This document shows, piece by piece, positions 14,616 to 22,182 of a stretch of 27,268 nt of DNA (position 1 is the stretch's first letter; each line of letters begins with the position of its first letter). Below the pieces are notes generated by a model. That model was not told the origin of the DNA, did not search any database, and was given only the letters and a program-made list of their open reading frames with translations. Origin of the DNA: a virus. The stretch covers positions 1-27,268 of IMG/VR virus record IMGVR_UViG_3300046522_000439; one strand, given 5' to 3'. A program made the translations under genes and the position numbers.

Positions 14616-15019
14616 CAGTCGACCCGCGTGATGCGGAGCTGGAAATCGACCGCGCGCGGGATACCGCCAGCCATCACCGTGCGGTGCGTGGTGTCCAGCT
14701 GGTCGATGCGAAAATGGCCGAGGACCCGGCCGGCGCCGTCGACCAGTGGCCAGTTGCCGCCGGTGTCCGCCATCTCGACCAGGCTATCCAGCGCGGCGTA
14801 GGAACCGGCGACCTCGGGGACGAGCAGCCCGGCCAGCGAGATAGTGTCCTCGCCCGGCCCGACGAACTGCGTTGCCGGCCGGGCCATGTGGCGATCTGTG
14901 CCTTCGTGCCGCCACGCCTGGCTGCGCTGGAAGTCGGAATAGGCGGCCGTGTCCATGCCGAAGATGAACATGCCCAGTGTCAGGAGCCGGGCCGGCGACA
15001 TGAGGGGGGCGGAGGCCAT
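14615..15019 (-). CDS. Tail terminator/completion protein GpU
   Basis: A 134-aa P2 GpU-type protein with LLTLGMFIFGMDTAAYSDFQRSQAW at the N-terminus, the family's hallmark. GpU caps the tail tube end in contractile-tail phages. Order T-U-D matches P2. The ATG overlaps the tape-measure stop and its stop overlaps the D start (TGATG both times). Confidence 0.92.
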   Translation of the reverse strand: MASAPLMSPARLLTLGMFIFGMDTAAYSDFQRSQAWRHEGTDRHMARPATQFVGPGEDTISLAGLLVPEVAGSYAALDSLVEMADTGGNWPLVDGAGRVLGHFRIDQLDTTHRTVMAGGIPRAVDFQLRITRVD

Positions 15020-17265
15020 CAGCGATCCTCGTAGCTGCTGCGGCCGCGCTGGGCCTTAATCCGATCGAGCTTGCGGACGACAGCGTCGGCCAGATCATCG
15101 ACGCTCATGCCGGGCGTACCGTGGACGTGGATCTCGATCGGCGCGGACCCTCCCGCTGCGGTCGCCCCGCCGGCCGGGCGCGCAGCAGCGGCCATCGGCG
15201 TAAGGGAGATCGCGCCGGCGGCTGCCACGCCGCTGGCCATGCGCCCGATCGCGCGCACCGGCCCGTGGCGGTTCTTGTCGATTCCGCGCTCGAGGCCGCT
15301 GGTGACATGCCCGCCCATGGCCATGAACAGGCGCGAGGGCGACTTGATGCCGAGGTAATTCCGGAAGGCAGCGACACCGTTCTTCGCGACCGAGATCAGC
15401 TTCCACGCCAGCGCCATCGGGTTGATGGCCATGAGCAGGCCCTGCATCATCATCGAGCCGATGTTCCGCAGCCAGTCGGGCAGCGCCTGCACCGACGACT
15501 TCACCCAGGCTACGCCCTTCATGAAAGCCCCGCTGATCGCGTCCCAATGGGTGTAGACGAGGTACGCCGCGCCAGCGAGCGCCGCGACGATCAGGGTGAT
15601 GACCAGAACGATCGGGTTGGCCATCATCATCAAACCGGCCTGCATGACTCCCCGCGCGAGGAACATGGCGGCCATCCGCATCAGGCCGAAGCCACGCACC
15701 GCGAATCCGGCCGTCCTCATGGCGATGCTGCCAAAGCGGCCGAGCAGAGCGCCGGCTCGCGAGACGCCCTCGACCTTGCGGAAAAACGGGATGAGCCGGG
15801 CGAACGGGCCGAGCAAGCCGCCGATCGCGAACTGCGCGGCGCCGAGGCCGATACGGAACGCGACCAGCCCGGTGAGCGCCGTGACAATGCCCGATGAAAG
15901 GCGCGGGTTCTCGGCGCTCCATGCGCGCACGGATCTGGAAATGCTCAGTACCGCGCGCGAACCTTCGACGACGGTGGGGAGCAGCTGCTGGCCCAGCTCG
16001 ATGTTGAGGGCCTTGAGCCCGTTCATGGCGAGCCCGGTGGCGCCCTCGGTCGTGGCGATGGCGGACAGGTATTCCTTCTGCATCGAGCCAGCGTAGCGCG
16101 CCTTGTCGCCCACCAGCGCAAGGTTCGCCTTCAGCTTGTCGAGGTTGGTCAGCATCGGCGCGATTGCGGCTACCGATTCCGATCCGAAAATCTGGGTCAG
16201 GATGCCCGACTGCTGCGACTTCGGGACCTTGCTGAGCCGCTGCAGCACGTCGGTGATCGCCCCGCCGGCGTCCTTCTGCATGCGCTGGGCAAGATCGGTG
16301 GTCTTGAGGCCGAGGCTGTCGAGGGCGGCCGCCTGGCCCTTCGTTGCCGCCTCGCCCTTGGTCAGCGTCAGCATCATGTTCTTGATGCCCGTGGCGGCGA
16401 CCTCCTCCTCGACGCCGACGCTGTTGAGGAGCTGCGCCATTGCCCCGACCTGCGCAGCCGCAACGCCGGAGACTTCGCCCAGCGCGCCGATCCGGGTGAT
16501 GATGCCGGAGACGGCGGTGGCGTTGCCGCCATAGGTATTGGTGAGCGCGTTGACCTGATCGGACAGCCGCACGACGTCGCCTTGGCTCATCGAGAACGCA
16601 GTGCGCCACTTCGCCATCATGCCGCCGGCCTCGTCGCCGGTCATGTCGAACGCCACGCCCATCTTGGCGGCGTCTTCAGCGAAGCGGAGCAGCTCCTTGC
16701 GCGGGATGTTGGCGCGTCCGGCAGCGGCGACGATCGCGGCGATGCCTTCGGCCGCCATCGGGATCCTGGTGCTGAGATCGAGCACGTCGGTGGACATCTG
16801 GGCAAAGGCCCTGGGCGTGGGGAAGTCCACGACCTTGCGCACGTCGGCCATAGCGCTTTCGAAGGTCATCGCCTGCCGGGTCGCCATGATCAGCGGCAGC
16901 GACATGGCCGCGCCCTTGAGCAGGTTATCCTGCCCCGCCGACCTCCATTCCTGCGCCTTGTTGAGCATCGCCATCCTGTCGGCGTTGATCGCCGCGAGTT
17001 GGCGCTGGCGTTGCAGCTGCTGGTTGGTGCGGGCCAGCTGGCGCTCGAGCGCGCGCTCGCTGTTCATCAGCTCGGTCACGTTGCCGGCGCTGCCGGCGAG
17101 CTGACGGCGGACCTTCGCCAGCTCGCGCTCGAGCTTCTTCGATTCACCGGTGAGCCCACGGATCGACTTCGAACCGCTGCGGCCGAGGCCGACGATGTTG
17201 CGCAGCGCCCCAGACATCTTGTCGACGCCGAGGAAGTTCACGATCAGGGATAGCTTGTTGCTCAC
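15019..17265 (-). CDS. Tail tape-measure protein (GpT)
   Basis: A 748-aa protein that sets tail length. It has an N-terminal coiled coil (residues ~44-110, LERELAKVRRQLAGS and ALERQLARTNQQLQ), a TP901-type core domain from ~120 (MTFESAMADVRKVVDF, STRIPMAAEGIAAIVAAAGR), a strongly hydrophobic region around 535-573 (NPIVLVITLIVAALAGAAYL), and a C-terminal segment (NYLGIKSPSRLFMAMGGHV) typical of P2-like tape measures. The GTG at 17265 overlaps the E' stop. It lies between E/E' and U as in P2. Confidence 0.94.
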   Translation of the reverse strand: MSNKLSLIVNFLGVDKMSGALRNIVGLGRSGSKSIRGLTGESKKLERELAKVRRQLAGSAGNVTELMNSERALERQLARTNQQLQRQRQLAAINADRMAMLNKAQEWRSAGQDNLLKGAAMSLPLIMATRQAMTFESAMADVRKVVDFPTPRAFAQMSTDVLDLSTRIPMAAEGIAAIVAAAGRANIPRKELLRFAEDAAKMGVAFDMTGDEAGGMMAKWRTAFSMSQGDVVRLSDQVNALTNTYGGNATAVSGIITRIGALGEVSGVAAAQVGAMAQLLNSVGVEEEVAATGIKNMMLTLTKGEAATKGQAAALDSLGLKTTDLAQRMQKDAGGAITDVLQRLSKVPKSQQSGILTQIFGSESVAAIAPMLTNLDKLKANLALVGDKARYAGSMQKEYLSAIATTEGATGLAMNGLKALNIELGQQLLPTVVEGSRAVLSISRSVRAWSAENPRLSSGIVTALTGLVAFRIGLGAAQFAIGGLLGPFARLIPFFRKVEGVSRAGALLGRFGSIAMRTAGFAVRGFGLMRMAAMFLARGVMQAGLMMMANPIVLVITLIVAALAGAAYLVYTHWDAISGAFMKGVAWVKSSVQALPDWLRNIGSMMMQGLLMAINPMALAWKLISVAKNGVAAFRNYLGIKSPSRLFMAMGGHVTSGLERGIDKNRHGPVRAIGRMASGVAAAGAISLTPMAAAARPAGGATAAGGSAPIEIHVHGTPGMSVDDLADAVVRKLDRIKAQRGRSSYEDR

Positions 17266-17755
17266 GTCTCGCCGTCCTTAGGTCCGTGCTGGCGATTCCA
17301 GATCGCCACCGCGCGCTCACGCCAATCAAGCAGCTCATCGATCGACAGCGCCGCCAGCTCGCTGAGCGGCCAGTGGAAGATGGCGGCGATTTCGGCGATC
17401 AGGTCCTGGGCCGATGTTCCGCCATCAGTGCCTCGATCGCTGCCAGCTCCATCTTCGTCATAAAAAAACCGCGAATGGTGCCGCAGATCTCCGCCAGGTC
17501 TTCCGGCTCCAGGTCGTCGGCTTCAGGCTGGGTAAGCGGCGGGTCGGTGACGCGGGGAATGAGCTTGAGCATGGCGGTAACGTCGGTGCCGAGGATGTCC
17601 TGCAGCGACAGGTTGCGCAGCTCGCCCGACTTGGGCTTGCGGATGTTGAGCTTCTCGATCCTGGTCTCGCCGCGAACGATCGGCTCCGACAGCGTCACGG
17701 TCTCGAAGCGGTTCTTGGTCGCGGTGGTGGCGGCAATATCGGTCTGGTCGGCCAT
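17262..17755 (-). CDS. Tail assembly chaperone E+E' (predicted -1 frameshift product)
   Basis: The predicted 164-aa fusion is E residues 1-98 plus 66 residues from the -1 frame, which end at 17262 overlapping the tape-measure GTG. The extension contains LIAEIAAIFHWPLSELAALS and IDELLDWRERAVAIWNRQHG, matching the GpE-prime family of P2-like phages (AxxFHWP...ELxxWRE). Such E+E' proteins act with E as chaperones that load onto the tape measure before tube polymerisation, like G/GT of lambda. The frame change takes place at 17462-17468. No start codon suited to independent translation of this domain is seen near it. Confidence 0.85.
17399..17755 (-). CDS. Tail assembly chaperone E (unshifted product)
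   Basis: A 118-aa P2 GpE-type protein (phage tail assembly, Mu gp41-like): FETVTLSEPIVRGETRIEKL, IRKPKSGELRNLSLQDILG, then LEPEDLAEICGTIRGFF. It is the major, unshifted product; the last 20 residues after FF are replaced in the E+E' form. It follows the tube gene and precedes the tape measure, as in P2. ATG at 17755. Confidence 0.9.
   Translation of the reverse strand: MADQTDIAATTATKNRFETVTLSEPIVRGETRIEKLNIRKPKSGELRNLSLQDILGTDVTAMLKLIPRVTDPPLTQPEADDLEPEDLAEICGTIRGFFMTKMELAAIEALMAEHRPRT
17462..17468 (-). promoter_or_regulatory. Programmed -1 ribosomal frameshift slippery site
   Basis: On the - strand, seven consecutive T residues are read as GGT TTT TTT ATG in gene E. T-TTT-TTT is a perfect X-XXY-YYZ heptamer; P2 uses T-TTT-TTG at the same place. 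Slipping back one base opens a frame of 66 codons that encodes the conserved E' domain. The shifted frame runs exactly to the tape-measure start. Confidence 0.88.
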
Positions 17756-17786
17756 GTGCGGGGCTCCTGGTCAGCGGGGCGGATAA

Positions 17787-17828
17787 GGCCGGGGAGGGGG
17801 AGAAAGAGCTTGCCGGTCCTCCCCGGCC
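17787..17828. repeat. 11-bp inverted repeat between tube and E genes
   Basis: GGCCGGGGAGG (17787-17797) pairs perfectly with CCTCCCCGGCC (17818-17828) across a 20-nt loop in the 131-nt gap between FII and E. A smaller stem CCCCAG/CTGGGG (17862-17886) abuts the FII stop. No U-tract follows on the - strand. A role in stabilising the abundant tube mRNA, or in attenuating E relative to FII, is inferred. Confidence 0.6.
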
Positions 17829-17886
17829 CACCACCGAGGGCGGCGCCCCGCAACAGGACCGCCCCAGTGGAACTGTGGTGCTGGGG

Positions 17887-18396
17887 TCAGCTCAGAAGGA
17901 TGGACATGATCTCGGCGTAGCGATCGACGCCGTCGACCATGAACACGCCGCCCACCATGTCGATCTCGACCTCGACGACGCCGTCCACCTCGCGGCGGTA
18001 GTAGGCGACCGGCACGGTGTACTTGTGCTCGGTGCCTTCGCCCGCCTTGGCCTTGCCCTCGTCAATCTCGGAGAAGCGGCCGCCGATGAAGATCTCGACC
18101 GCCTGCGCGGCGGTGCCGTCATCGGCGCGGTAGGCGCCCACCAGGCGCAGCGGGACGCCGTCGACCGCCGTGGTGCCGAAGCGGCGGATTAGCGCCGCCG
18201 TGTGGCCGCCCATGGTCAGGGTGGCTTCCTGCGCCTCGAGGCCCATGTCGAGCTTCACGGGGCCCAGCATGCCGCCGCCGCGCCAATCCTCGGTGGCAAT
18301 GGCGAGCTTGGGCTGTTCGAACTCGGAGACGATGCCGAGGTAGCTGGCGCCGTCGACGTAGGCGTTGAGGTTGATGAGCTTGCGCGGCAGACCCAT
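17887..18396 (-). CDS. Major tail tube protein (FII)
   Basis: A 169-aa P2 FII-type tube protein that begins MGLPRKLINLNAYVDGASYLG, the family's N-terminal signature. KLDMGLEAQEATLTMGGH and the C-terminal MVGGVFMVDGVDRYAEI are further hallmarks. Copies polymerise into the inner tail tube. A good AAGGA ribosome-binding site lies 8 nt before the ATG at 18396. It sits directly after the sheath gene as in P2. Confidence 0.94.
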   Translation of the reverse strand: MGLPRKLINLNAYVDGASYLGIVSEFEQPKLAIATEDWRGGGMLGPVKLDMGLEAQEATLTMGGHTAALIRRFGTTAVDGVPLRLVGAYRADDGTAAQAVEIFIGGRFSEIDEGKAKAGEGTEHKYTVPVAYYRREVDGVVEVEIDMVGGVFMVDGVDRYAEIMSILLS

Positions 18397-18431
18397 GGCC
18401 GGATCCTTTCAGAAAGTGGGAGGGGTCAGGC

Positions 18432-19586
18432 TCAGACCAGCTGGTCGGCGAAGTCCGAGTAGTAGAAGTCCGTGATCACCAGGTTGACCCGAGGGTTTTC
18501 CATCGGCGCGCAGGCGGTGAACTGCATGCGGAAGGTCGGGCGACCAGCGGCGAGCTGGTCCGAGGTGTTGGCCGAGCGATCGAAGAACGCCTTGGCGCCG
18601 ACGATCCGGCCCTGAGTGACCAGTGCGCGGAACGCCGCGTTGACCTTCTCGAGCAGGTTCTTGATCTGGCCCGTGGTAATGGGCTGATCGATGAACGGGC
18701 GGATGGTGGTGGCAATCACGTCCTGCAGCGCAAAGCTGGTCCGCACCGCGCTCTCGAAGACGAAGTCCGGCTGCTCGGGACCCGCCGTGGTGCGGTTGCC
18801 CCAGAAGCGGGTGCCGTCGGTGCGGATGATCGTGGTGACCGGCGCGTCGTTGAGCACACCGGCGTCAGTCGAGCTGTCGAGCAGGTCGAAGTGGACGTCC
18901 TTCGAGATCGACAGCACGCCCTCCATCGCGACGTTCGACAGCGTCTTGTGCCAACCGATCTCCTCGTCGATGCGGGTGCGCAGGCCGAGGGCGCGAGCGA
19001 TAGCATCGCCAGTCCAGTCGTTGGTGTCCGGCCAGATCAGCATCAGCTCGCGAGCCGCGAAGTTGTCGCGGTAGAGGACGACGGCCGCGATGTCGGCGCC
19101 GATCGCGCGGGCATAGGCCATGCCGCGCAGTTTCTTCGCGGTGATGACCAGCTCGGTGGTCACCGCCAGGGTGTCGAGGCCGGGCGCGCCAATGATGCGC
19201 GGGCGCACCCCGACCAGGGTCTCGGCCGCGAGCAGCGCCTGCAGGCCGGTATAGGTGCTGCCGTCCGTGGAGCCGATGACGTTCTCGTTGGTCTCGGCGA
19301 CGGTCGCGCCTTCCTCTACGCGCACGACGACGACGATGGGGCTCGCCTGGTCGCCGATCGCCTCGAGCGCCTTCTTCAGGGTGCCGAGCTTGCCGGCCTT
19401 GCCGGCGGCGACGTCGACGCTGGTGACGAGCACCGGCGTGTTGAGGGGGAACGCGGCGTCGATGTCGGCCGCGACGTCGCCGACGCCGGCCTCGCTGGTA
19501 GCGATCAGACCGATCACCGCCATGCTGGACGGCGAGACCGTGACGGTGCTGTCGGACGATTCGGTAAGGGTCAGGCCGTGGGTCAT
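18432..19586 (-). CDS. Tail sheath protein (FI)
   Basis: A 384-aa contractile sheath subunit of P2 FI type: MAVIGLIATSEAGVGDVAADIDAAFPLNTPVLV near the N-terminus, SPIVVVVRVEEG, and a C-terminal domain with AFRALVTQGRIVGAKAFFD and NLVITDFYYSDFADQL, typical of the family. Length is normal (P2 FI is 396 aa). A GAGG ribosome-binding site precedes the ATG. It shows that the tail is contractile, and it lies directly behind W with the P2 genes J, I, H and G missing in between. Confidence 0.95.
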   Translation of the reverse strand: MTHGLTLTESSDSTVTVSPSSMAVIGLIATSEAGVGDVAADIDAAFPLNTPVLVTSVDVAAGKAGKLGTLKKALEAIGDQASPIVVVVRVEEGATVAETNENVIGSTDGSTYTGLQALLAAETLVGVRPRIIGAPGLDTLAVTTELVITAKKLRGMAYARAIGADIAAVVLYRDNFAARELMLIWPDTNDWTGDAIARALGLRTRIDEEIGWHKTLSNVAMEGVLSISKDVHFDLLDSSTDAGVLNDAPVTTIIRTDGTRFWGNRTTAGPEQPDFVFESAVRTSFALQDVIATTIRPFIDQPITTGQIKNLLEKVNAAFRALVTQGRIVGAKAFFDRSANTSDQLAAGRPTFRMQFTACAPMENPRVNLVITDFYYSDFADQLV

Positions 19587-19596
19587 GGGACTTGCC

Positions 19597-19947
19597 TCAG
19601 CTGGCGATGGGAATGGAGAGGGTGACTTGCGCGTTGGGCTCGACGACGTCGGTGCGCTTGCCGGCGATCGAGATCGTGAGGTTGCCGTCCGCGAAGGTGC
19701 CGGCGATGCCGATCCTGGCCACCGCGATGCGCGGCTCCCACCGGCGCAGGGCGAGTGCCGACGCTGCGCGCAGCAGCATCACGCCGGCCGAGTTGGCTGG
19801 ATAGTCGATGAGGTTGGGGACGTCGGAGCCGAAGTCGCGGCGCATGACGCGGGTACCGAGCCGGGTGCTCAGGATCTTGCCGATCGACTGCGCAAGGTGC
19901 GCAGTACCGTCGAGGGCTTTCCCGGTGGTGGCGTTCATCCCGATCAT
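19597..19947 (-). CDS. Baseplate wedge protein GpW (gp25-like)
   Basis: A 116-aa gp25/GpW-type lysozyme-like-fold wedge protein: MIGMNATTGKALDGTAHLAQ, then SIGKILSTRLGTRVMRRDFGS, the conserved IxxILSTRxGxRVMRRxFGS motif. The start at 19947 matches the MxGMNxxTG beginning seen in P2 W; an upstream TTG in frame lies within a hairpin and is less likely. In P2, W follows V directly; here 1.39 kb of cargo separates them and W has only a weak ribosome-binding site. Confidence 0.92.
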   Translation of the reverse strand: MIGMNATTGKALDGTAHLAQSIGKILSTRLGTRVMRRDFGSDVPNLIDYPANSAGVMLLRAASALALRRWEPRIAVARIGIAGTFADGNLTISIAGKRTDVVEPNAQVTLSIPIAS

Positions 19948-19957
19948 GGGAGAAATC

Positions 19958-19978
19958 AAAGCCCCTTGCGCGGGCTTT
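19958..19978. terminator. Hairpin upstream of W, probable bidirectional terminator
   Basis: AAAGCCC (19958-19964) and GGGCTTT (19972-19978) are perfect arms around a 7-nt loop. The + side continues TTATCT and the - side GATTTCT, so each direction has a modest T-rich tail. It lies only 11 nt before W on the - strand and may end the cargo transcript. Confidence 0.55.
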
Positions 19979-20191
19979 TATCTAGGGCCCGGTGGGGTAG
20001 AGAGCGGCGCTACCCGGACCAATCCAAGCAGATGAGCGTCCGCTATCAGGAGCACAGATCCGAGCGGTGTATGGCCGGATTTGGTGGATTGCGGACCGTC
20101 CGCTTACGGGACACCTATGGCGATAGCCGACATAGGTCGGCACCGCCTTGCCCGAAAAGGATCGAGTTTTGTGAAGATGGTGCTGGGCCGA

Positions 20192-20575
20192 TTATTCGGC
20201 GAAGGCGATGAGATTCCCGCCGGGATCGCGGAGGATGAATGTGCGCGCCCCCCATGCCTCCCTTTTGAGGCGCTGATGCCACTCGACACCGGCGGCCTCG
20301 AAGGTCCGCGCCAGCTCCTCGATACCCTGAACGGTCACGGTGGCTGAAAGAGCATCGACTTCCCGCCCACGGAAGCCGTCCACGAACACTTGGCCGTCTG
20401 TATGCCGCAGGTTGAGGCAAGCGCCGCCGCGCCTGACCTGCGCATAGAAGGGCGGATCGCCGTGCATGAACATGAGCGTGAAGCCGAGGCGATCGCGATA
20501 GAACGAGCAGGCCGCATGCAAATCCGGCACGAAAAGTTGGGGCTCGACCGCGATCAGGTTTGGTTCTTCATTCAT
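20192..20575 (-). CDS. VOC-family protein (glyoxalase/bleomycin-resistance-like)
   Basis: A 127-aa single-module vicinal-oxygen-chelate protein: VEPQLFVPDLHAACSFYRDR, LGFTLMF and the C-terminal FILRDPGGNLIAFAE are the classic strand-helix and metal-site signatures; the final Glu is a likely metal ligand. VOC proteins act as glyoxalases, dioxygenases or drug-binding resistance proteins; substrate cannot be told from sequence. The ATG at 20575 has a strong GGAGG ribosome-binding site. It overlaps the MarR gene end by 8 nt, forming a two-gene cassette. No structural phage role; it is cargo (a moron). Confidence 0.88.
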   Translation of the reverse strand: MNEEPNLIAVEPQLFVPDLHAACSFYRDRLGFTLMFMHGDPPFYAQVRRGGACLNLRHTDGQVFVDGFRGREVDALSATVTVQGIEELARTFEAAGVEWHQRLKREAWGARTFILRDPGGNLIAFAE

Positions 20576-21023
20576 GGTTGTCCTCCTGCGTCTCGCCGGC
20601 AAGGCGGAGCATCACGTCGGATGCGGCAAGCAGAGTCCGACGGTTGGCAGCATCCAGTTGGTTGGACATCGCATCCGCCAACCATTGACGGCGTCGAACC
20701 ATCGCCCGGTGCAATGCCGTGGAACCGGCATCGGTCAGGGCGATCAGCTGACGACGGCGATCGGCCGGATCAGTCGGACGCTCGATCAGCGCGGCATCCT
20801 CCAATCGGACCAGCAGGCGGCTCAGGGATTGGGGCTGCAACCCCTCGCTACGCGCAAGCGTGACCGCACTCATCGGACCTTGCCGGTGCAGAGACGCGAG
20901 CAGCGCCAGTCCGCTGCCGGTCACTTCCGCGTCTGAAGCGGGCCGCCGCAAGCGGCGCGCCAAGCGGAGTACCGCCCGCACGATCTTGGCCTCGTCGGGC
21001 TCATGACTATCAGTACCGCTCAT
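20568..21023 (-). CDS. MarR-family transcriptional regulator
   Basis: A 151-aa winged-helix repressor: an N-terminal dimerisation helix (KIVRAVLRLARRLRRPASDA), then ALLASLHRQGPMSAVTLARS, EGLQPQSLSRLLVRLEDAAL and the wing IERPTDPADRRRQLIALTDAG, the DxxDxRxxxxxLT signature of MarR. It likely senses a small phenolic or reactive ligand and controls itself and the VOC gene downstream through the 19-bp palindrome just before its ATG. Located between phage V and W, it is accessory cargo. Confidence 0.92.
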   Translation of the reverse strand: MSGTDSHEPDEAKIVRAVLRLARRLRRPASDAEVTGSGLALLASLHRQGPMSAVTLARSEGLQPQSLSRLLVRLEDAALIERPTDPADRRRQLIALTDAGSTALHRAMVRRRQWLADAMSNQLDAANRRTLLAASDVMLRLAGETQEDNHE

Positions 21024-21024
21024 T

Positions 21025-21043
21025 TAATACGCATTGCGTATTA
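21025..21043. promoter_or_regulatory. 19-bp perfect palindromic operator of the MarR gene
   Basis: TAATACGCA-T-TGCGTATTA is a perfect palindrome that begins one base before the marR-like ATG. A TTGACA -35-like hexamer on the - strand (21058-21053) lies just upstream; no convincing -10 is seen at the right spacing, although the palindrome is AT-rich. Size, symmetry and position are those of an autoregulatory MarR binding site. Confidence 0.82.
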
Positions 21044-21337
21044 TTGACTGACTGTCAAGGTTAGGTAGGCTTTCCCGATTGGGAACCTATAGCGGGACAG
21101 TTTCCCCGGCGATCGAGCCGAAAGCCGTCCGGGTGCGCCGCCTTTCCCAAACCTGTTCCCGATTGCTCATCCCCAAATGGCCTCGCGGAGACGGAGAAAC
21201 GGAAAGATCGCGCCTAACGAATGGCCGTTATCGGGAGCCCAGATCGCCAGGCTGGCCGTCCGGGTGGGGGGCGTGACCGGAAAGTCCCCTGTTGGCCACG
21301 GATCATGAATAGCAGACGTTGATTCGTCCGGCATGAC
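21044..21337. other. Non-coding stretch between cargo cassette and gene V
   Basis: About 290 bp without a credible gene on either strand. It includes a TTCCC-GATT-GGGAA hairpin (21072-21085) and two copies of GCCGTCCGGGTG (near 21124 and 21255). It reads like chromosomal intergenic DNA, and the right end of the cargo insertion is probably inside it or at the V stop (21338). No promoter or terminator could be defined. Confidence 0.6.
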
Positions 21338-21892
21338 CTAGGTTGGCCCGCCCGTCTGAGCGGTCCCAGCCTGGACATTGCCGTGCTTGTGGTTCTTGAG
21401 GCTGATGTCGCCCGCCAGCACGTCTTCGCTCGCGGTGATCTTCCCCTCCACCGTGACGTCTCCCCGAATGGTCAGACCGCCGGGCGCTTCGATGATGGCG
21501 GACCCGCCACCGGGCAGCACGGCCGTCAACACGTGAGCTTCAGGGTCGTAGCCAATGCGAGCCCCGTCCTTGAACTCGATCAGATTCGCCAGCCCAGCGG
21601 CAGGCAGCGGGAAAGCGTCCTGCTCGATACCGGTCAGCGCGATGGCGGCGCCGATCTGCCCGTCCGGACATAGCACGACGGCCTGCTCGCCGACCGTGGG
21701 AGGGCTCCATACGCGGGTGTCGCCGCAGCGGAAGGCGAGCCAACGGATCGGCGGGGTGGTCGCCCCGCCGTCCTCGTCGTCCTCGTCGCCGTAGAGCACG
21801 GTGCAGCGCCGCGCGCCGAGATCCACGGACGCGATCGTGCCGAGGCGGATCAGCTCCGACAGGTCAGCCGGGATGTCTTCCTGGTCTTTCAC
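21338..21892 (-). CDS. Baseplate assembly/spike protein GpV
   Basis: A 184-aa GpV-type central spike: an N-terminal OB-fold part (IASVDLGARRCTVLYGDEDD, RVWSPPTVGEQAVVLCPDG) and a C-terminal beta-helix (GGLTIRGDVTVEGKITASED) ending LKNHKHGNVQAGTAQTGGP. The HxH near the tip is the iron-binding apex motif of P2 V and phi92-type membrane-piercing spikes. The GTG at 21892 overlaps the Rz1 stop (GTGA). The following gene should be W, but the cargo cassette intervenes. Confidence 0.93.
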   Translation of the reverse strand: MKDQEDIPADLSELIRLGTIASVDLGARRCTVLYGDEDDEDGGATTPPIRWLAFRCGDTRVWSPPTVGEQAVVLCPDGQIGAAIALTGIEQDAFPLPAAGLANLIEFKDGARIGYDPEAHVLTAVLPGGGSAIIEAPGGLTIRGDVTVEGKITASEDVLAGDISLKNHKHGNVQAGTAQTGGPT

Positions 21893-22182
21893 GGCGAGAC
21901 TGGTTCCGCAGCGGGCGCCCCGGCCCGCGCCTTCGCATCATGATCGCGGATCGCGTCGACCTTGGCGGCGCATTTCTCGAAGCCCGTCTTGTAGCGGTTG
22001 CGGCTCTCGACGATGTCGCCGGTCGAGACCAGCTCGACGTCCTGGACAACGCAGCGCGTCATGAGCCCGGCCGGGACGCCCTGGTAGATCGACGGCGGCG
22101 GCGAAGCGATCTCACTTCTTGTCGAGCAGCCGGCGCAGATCAGCAGGGATAGGGCGAGACATGTACTCTTTGACCTCGGCAT
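21889..22182 (-). CDS. Rz1-like outer-membrane spanin lipoprotein
   Basis: A 97-aa lipoprotein: a hydrophobic signal with lipobox CAGC (C19, unusual Cys at -3), followed by a Ser/Pro-rich segment (SEIASPPPSIYQGVPAGL) and a short C-terminus with two more cysteines. It partners Rz to fuse inner and outer membranes in the last step of lysis. It overlaps the 3' end of Rz by 71 nt in another frame, the classic overlapping spanin arrangement, and directly precedes V. Confidence 0.82.
   Translation of the reverse strand: MPRSKSTCLALSLLICAGCSTRSEIASPPPSIYQGVPAGLMTRCVVQDVELVSTGDIVESRNRYKTGFEKCAAKVDAIRDHDAKARAGAPAAEPVSP

Noticed and set aside
15095-16609. 504-codon - strand frame inside the tape-measure gene
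   Set aside because: Low-complexity Arg/Gly/His-rich translation in a shifted frame of a strongly supported gene.
19948-20191. Small gene between the VOC gene and W
   Set aside because: No open frame with a start, ribosome-binding site and plausible composition; the region holds only the hairpin and chromosome-like intergenic sequence.
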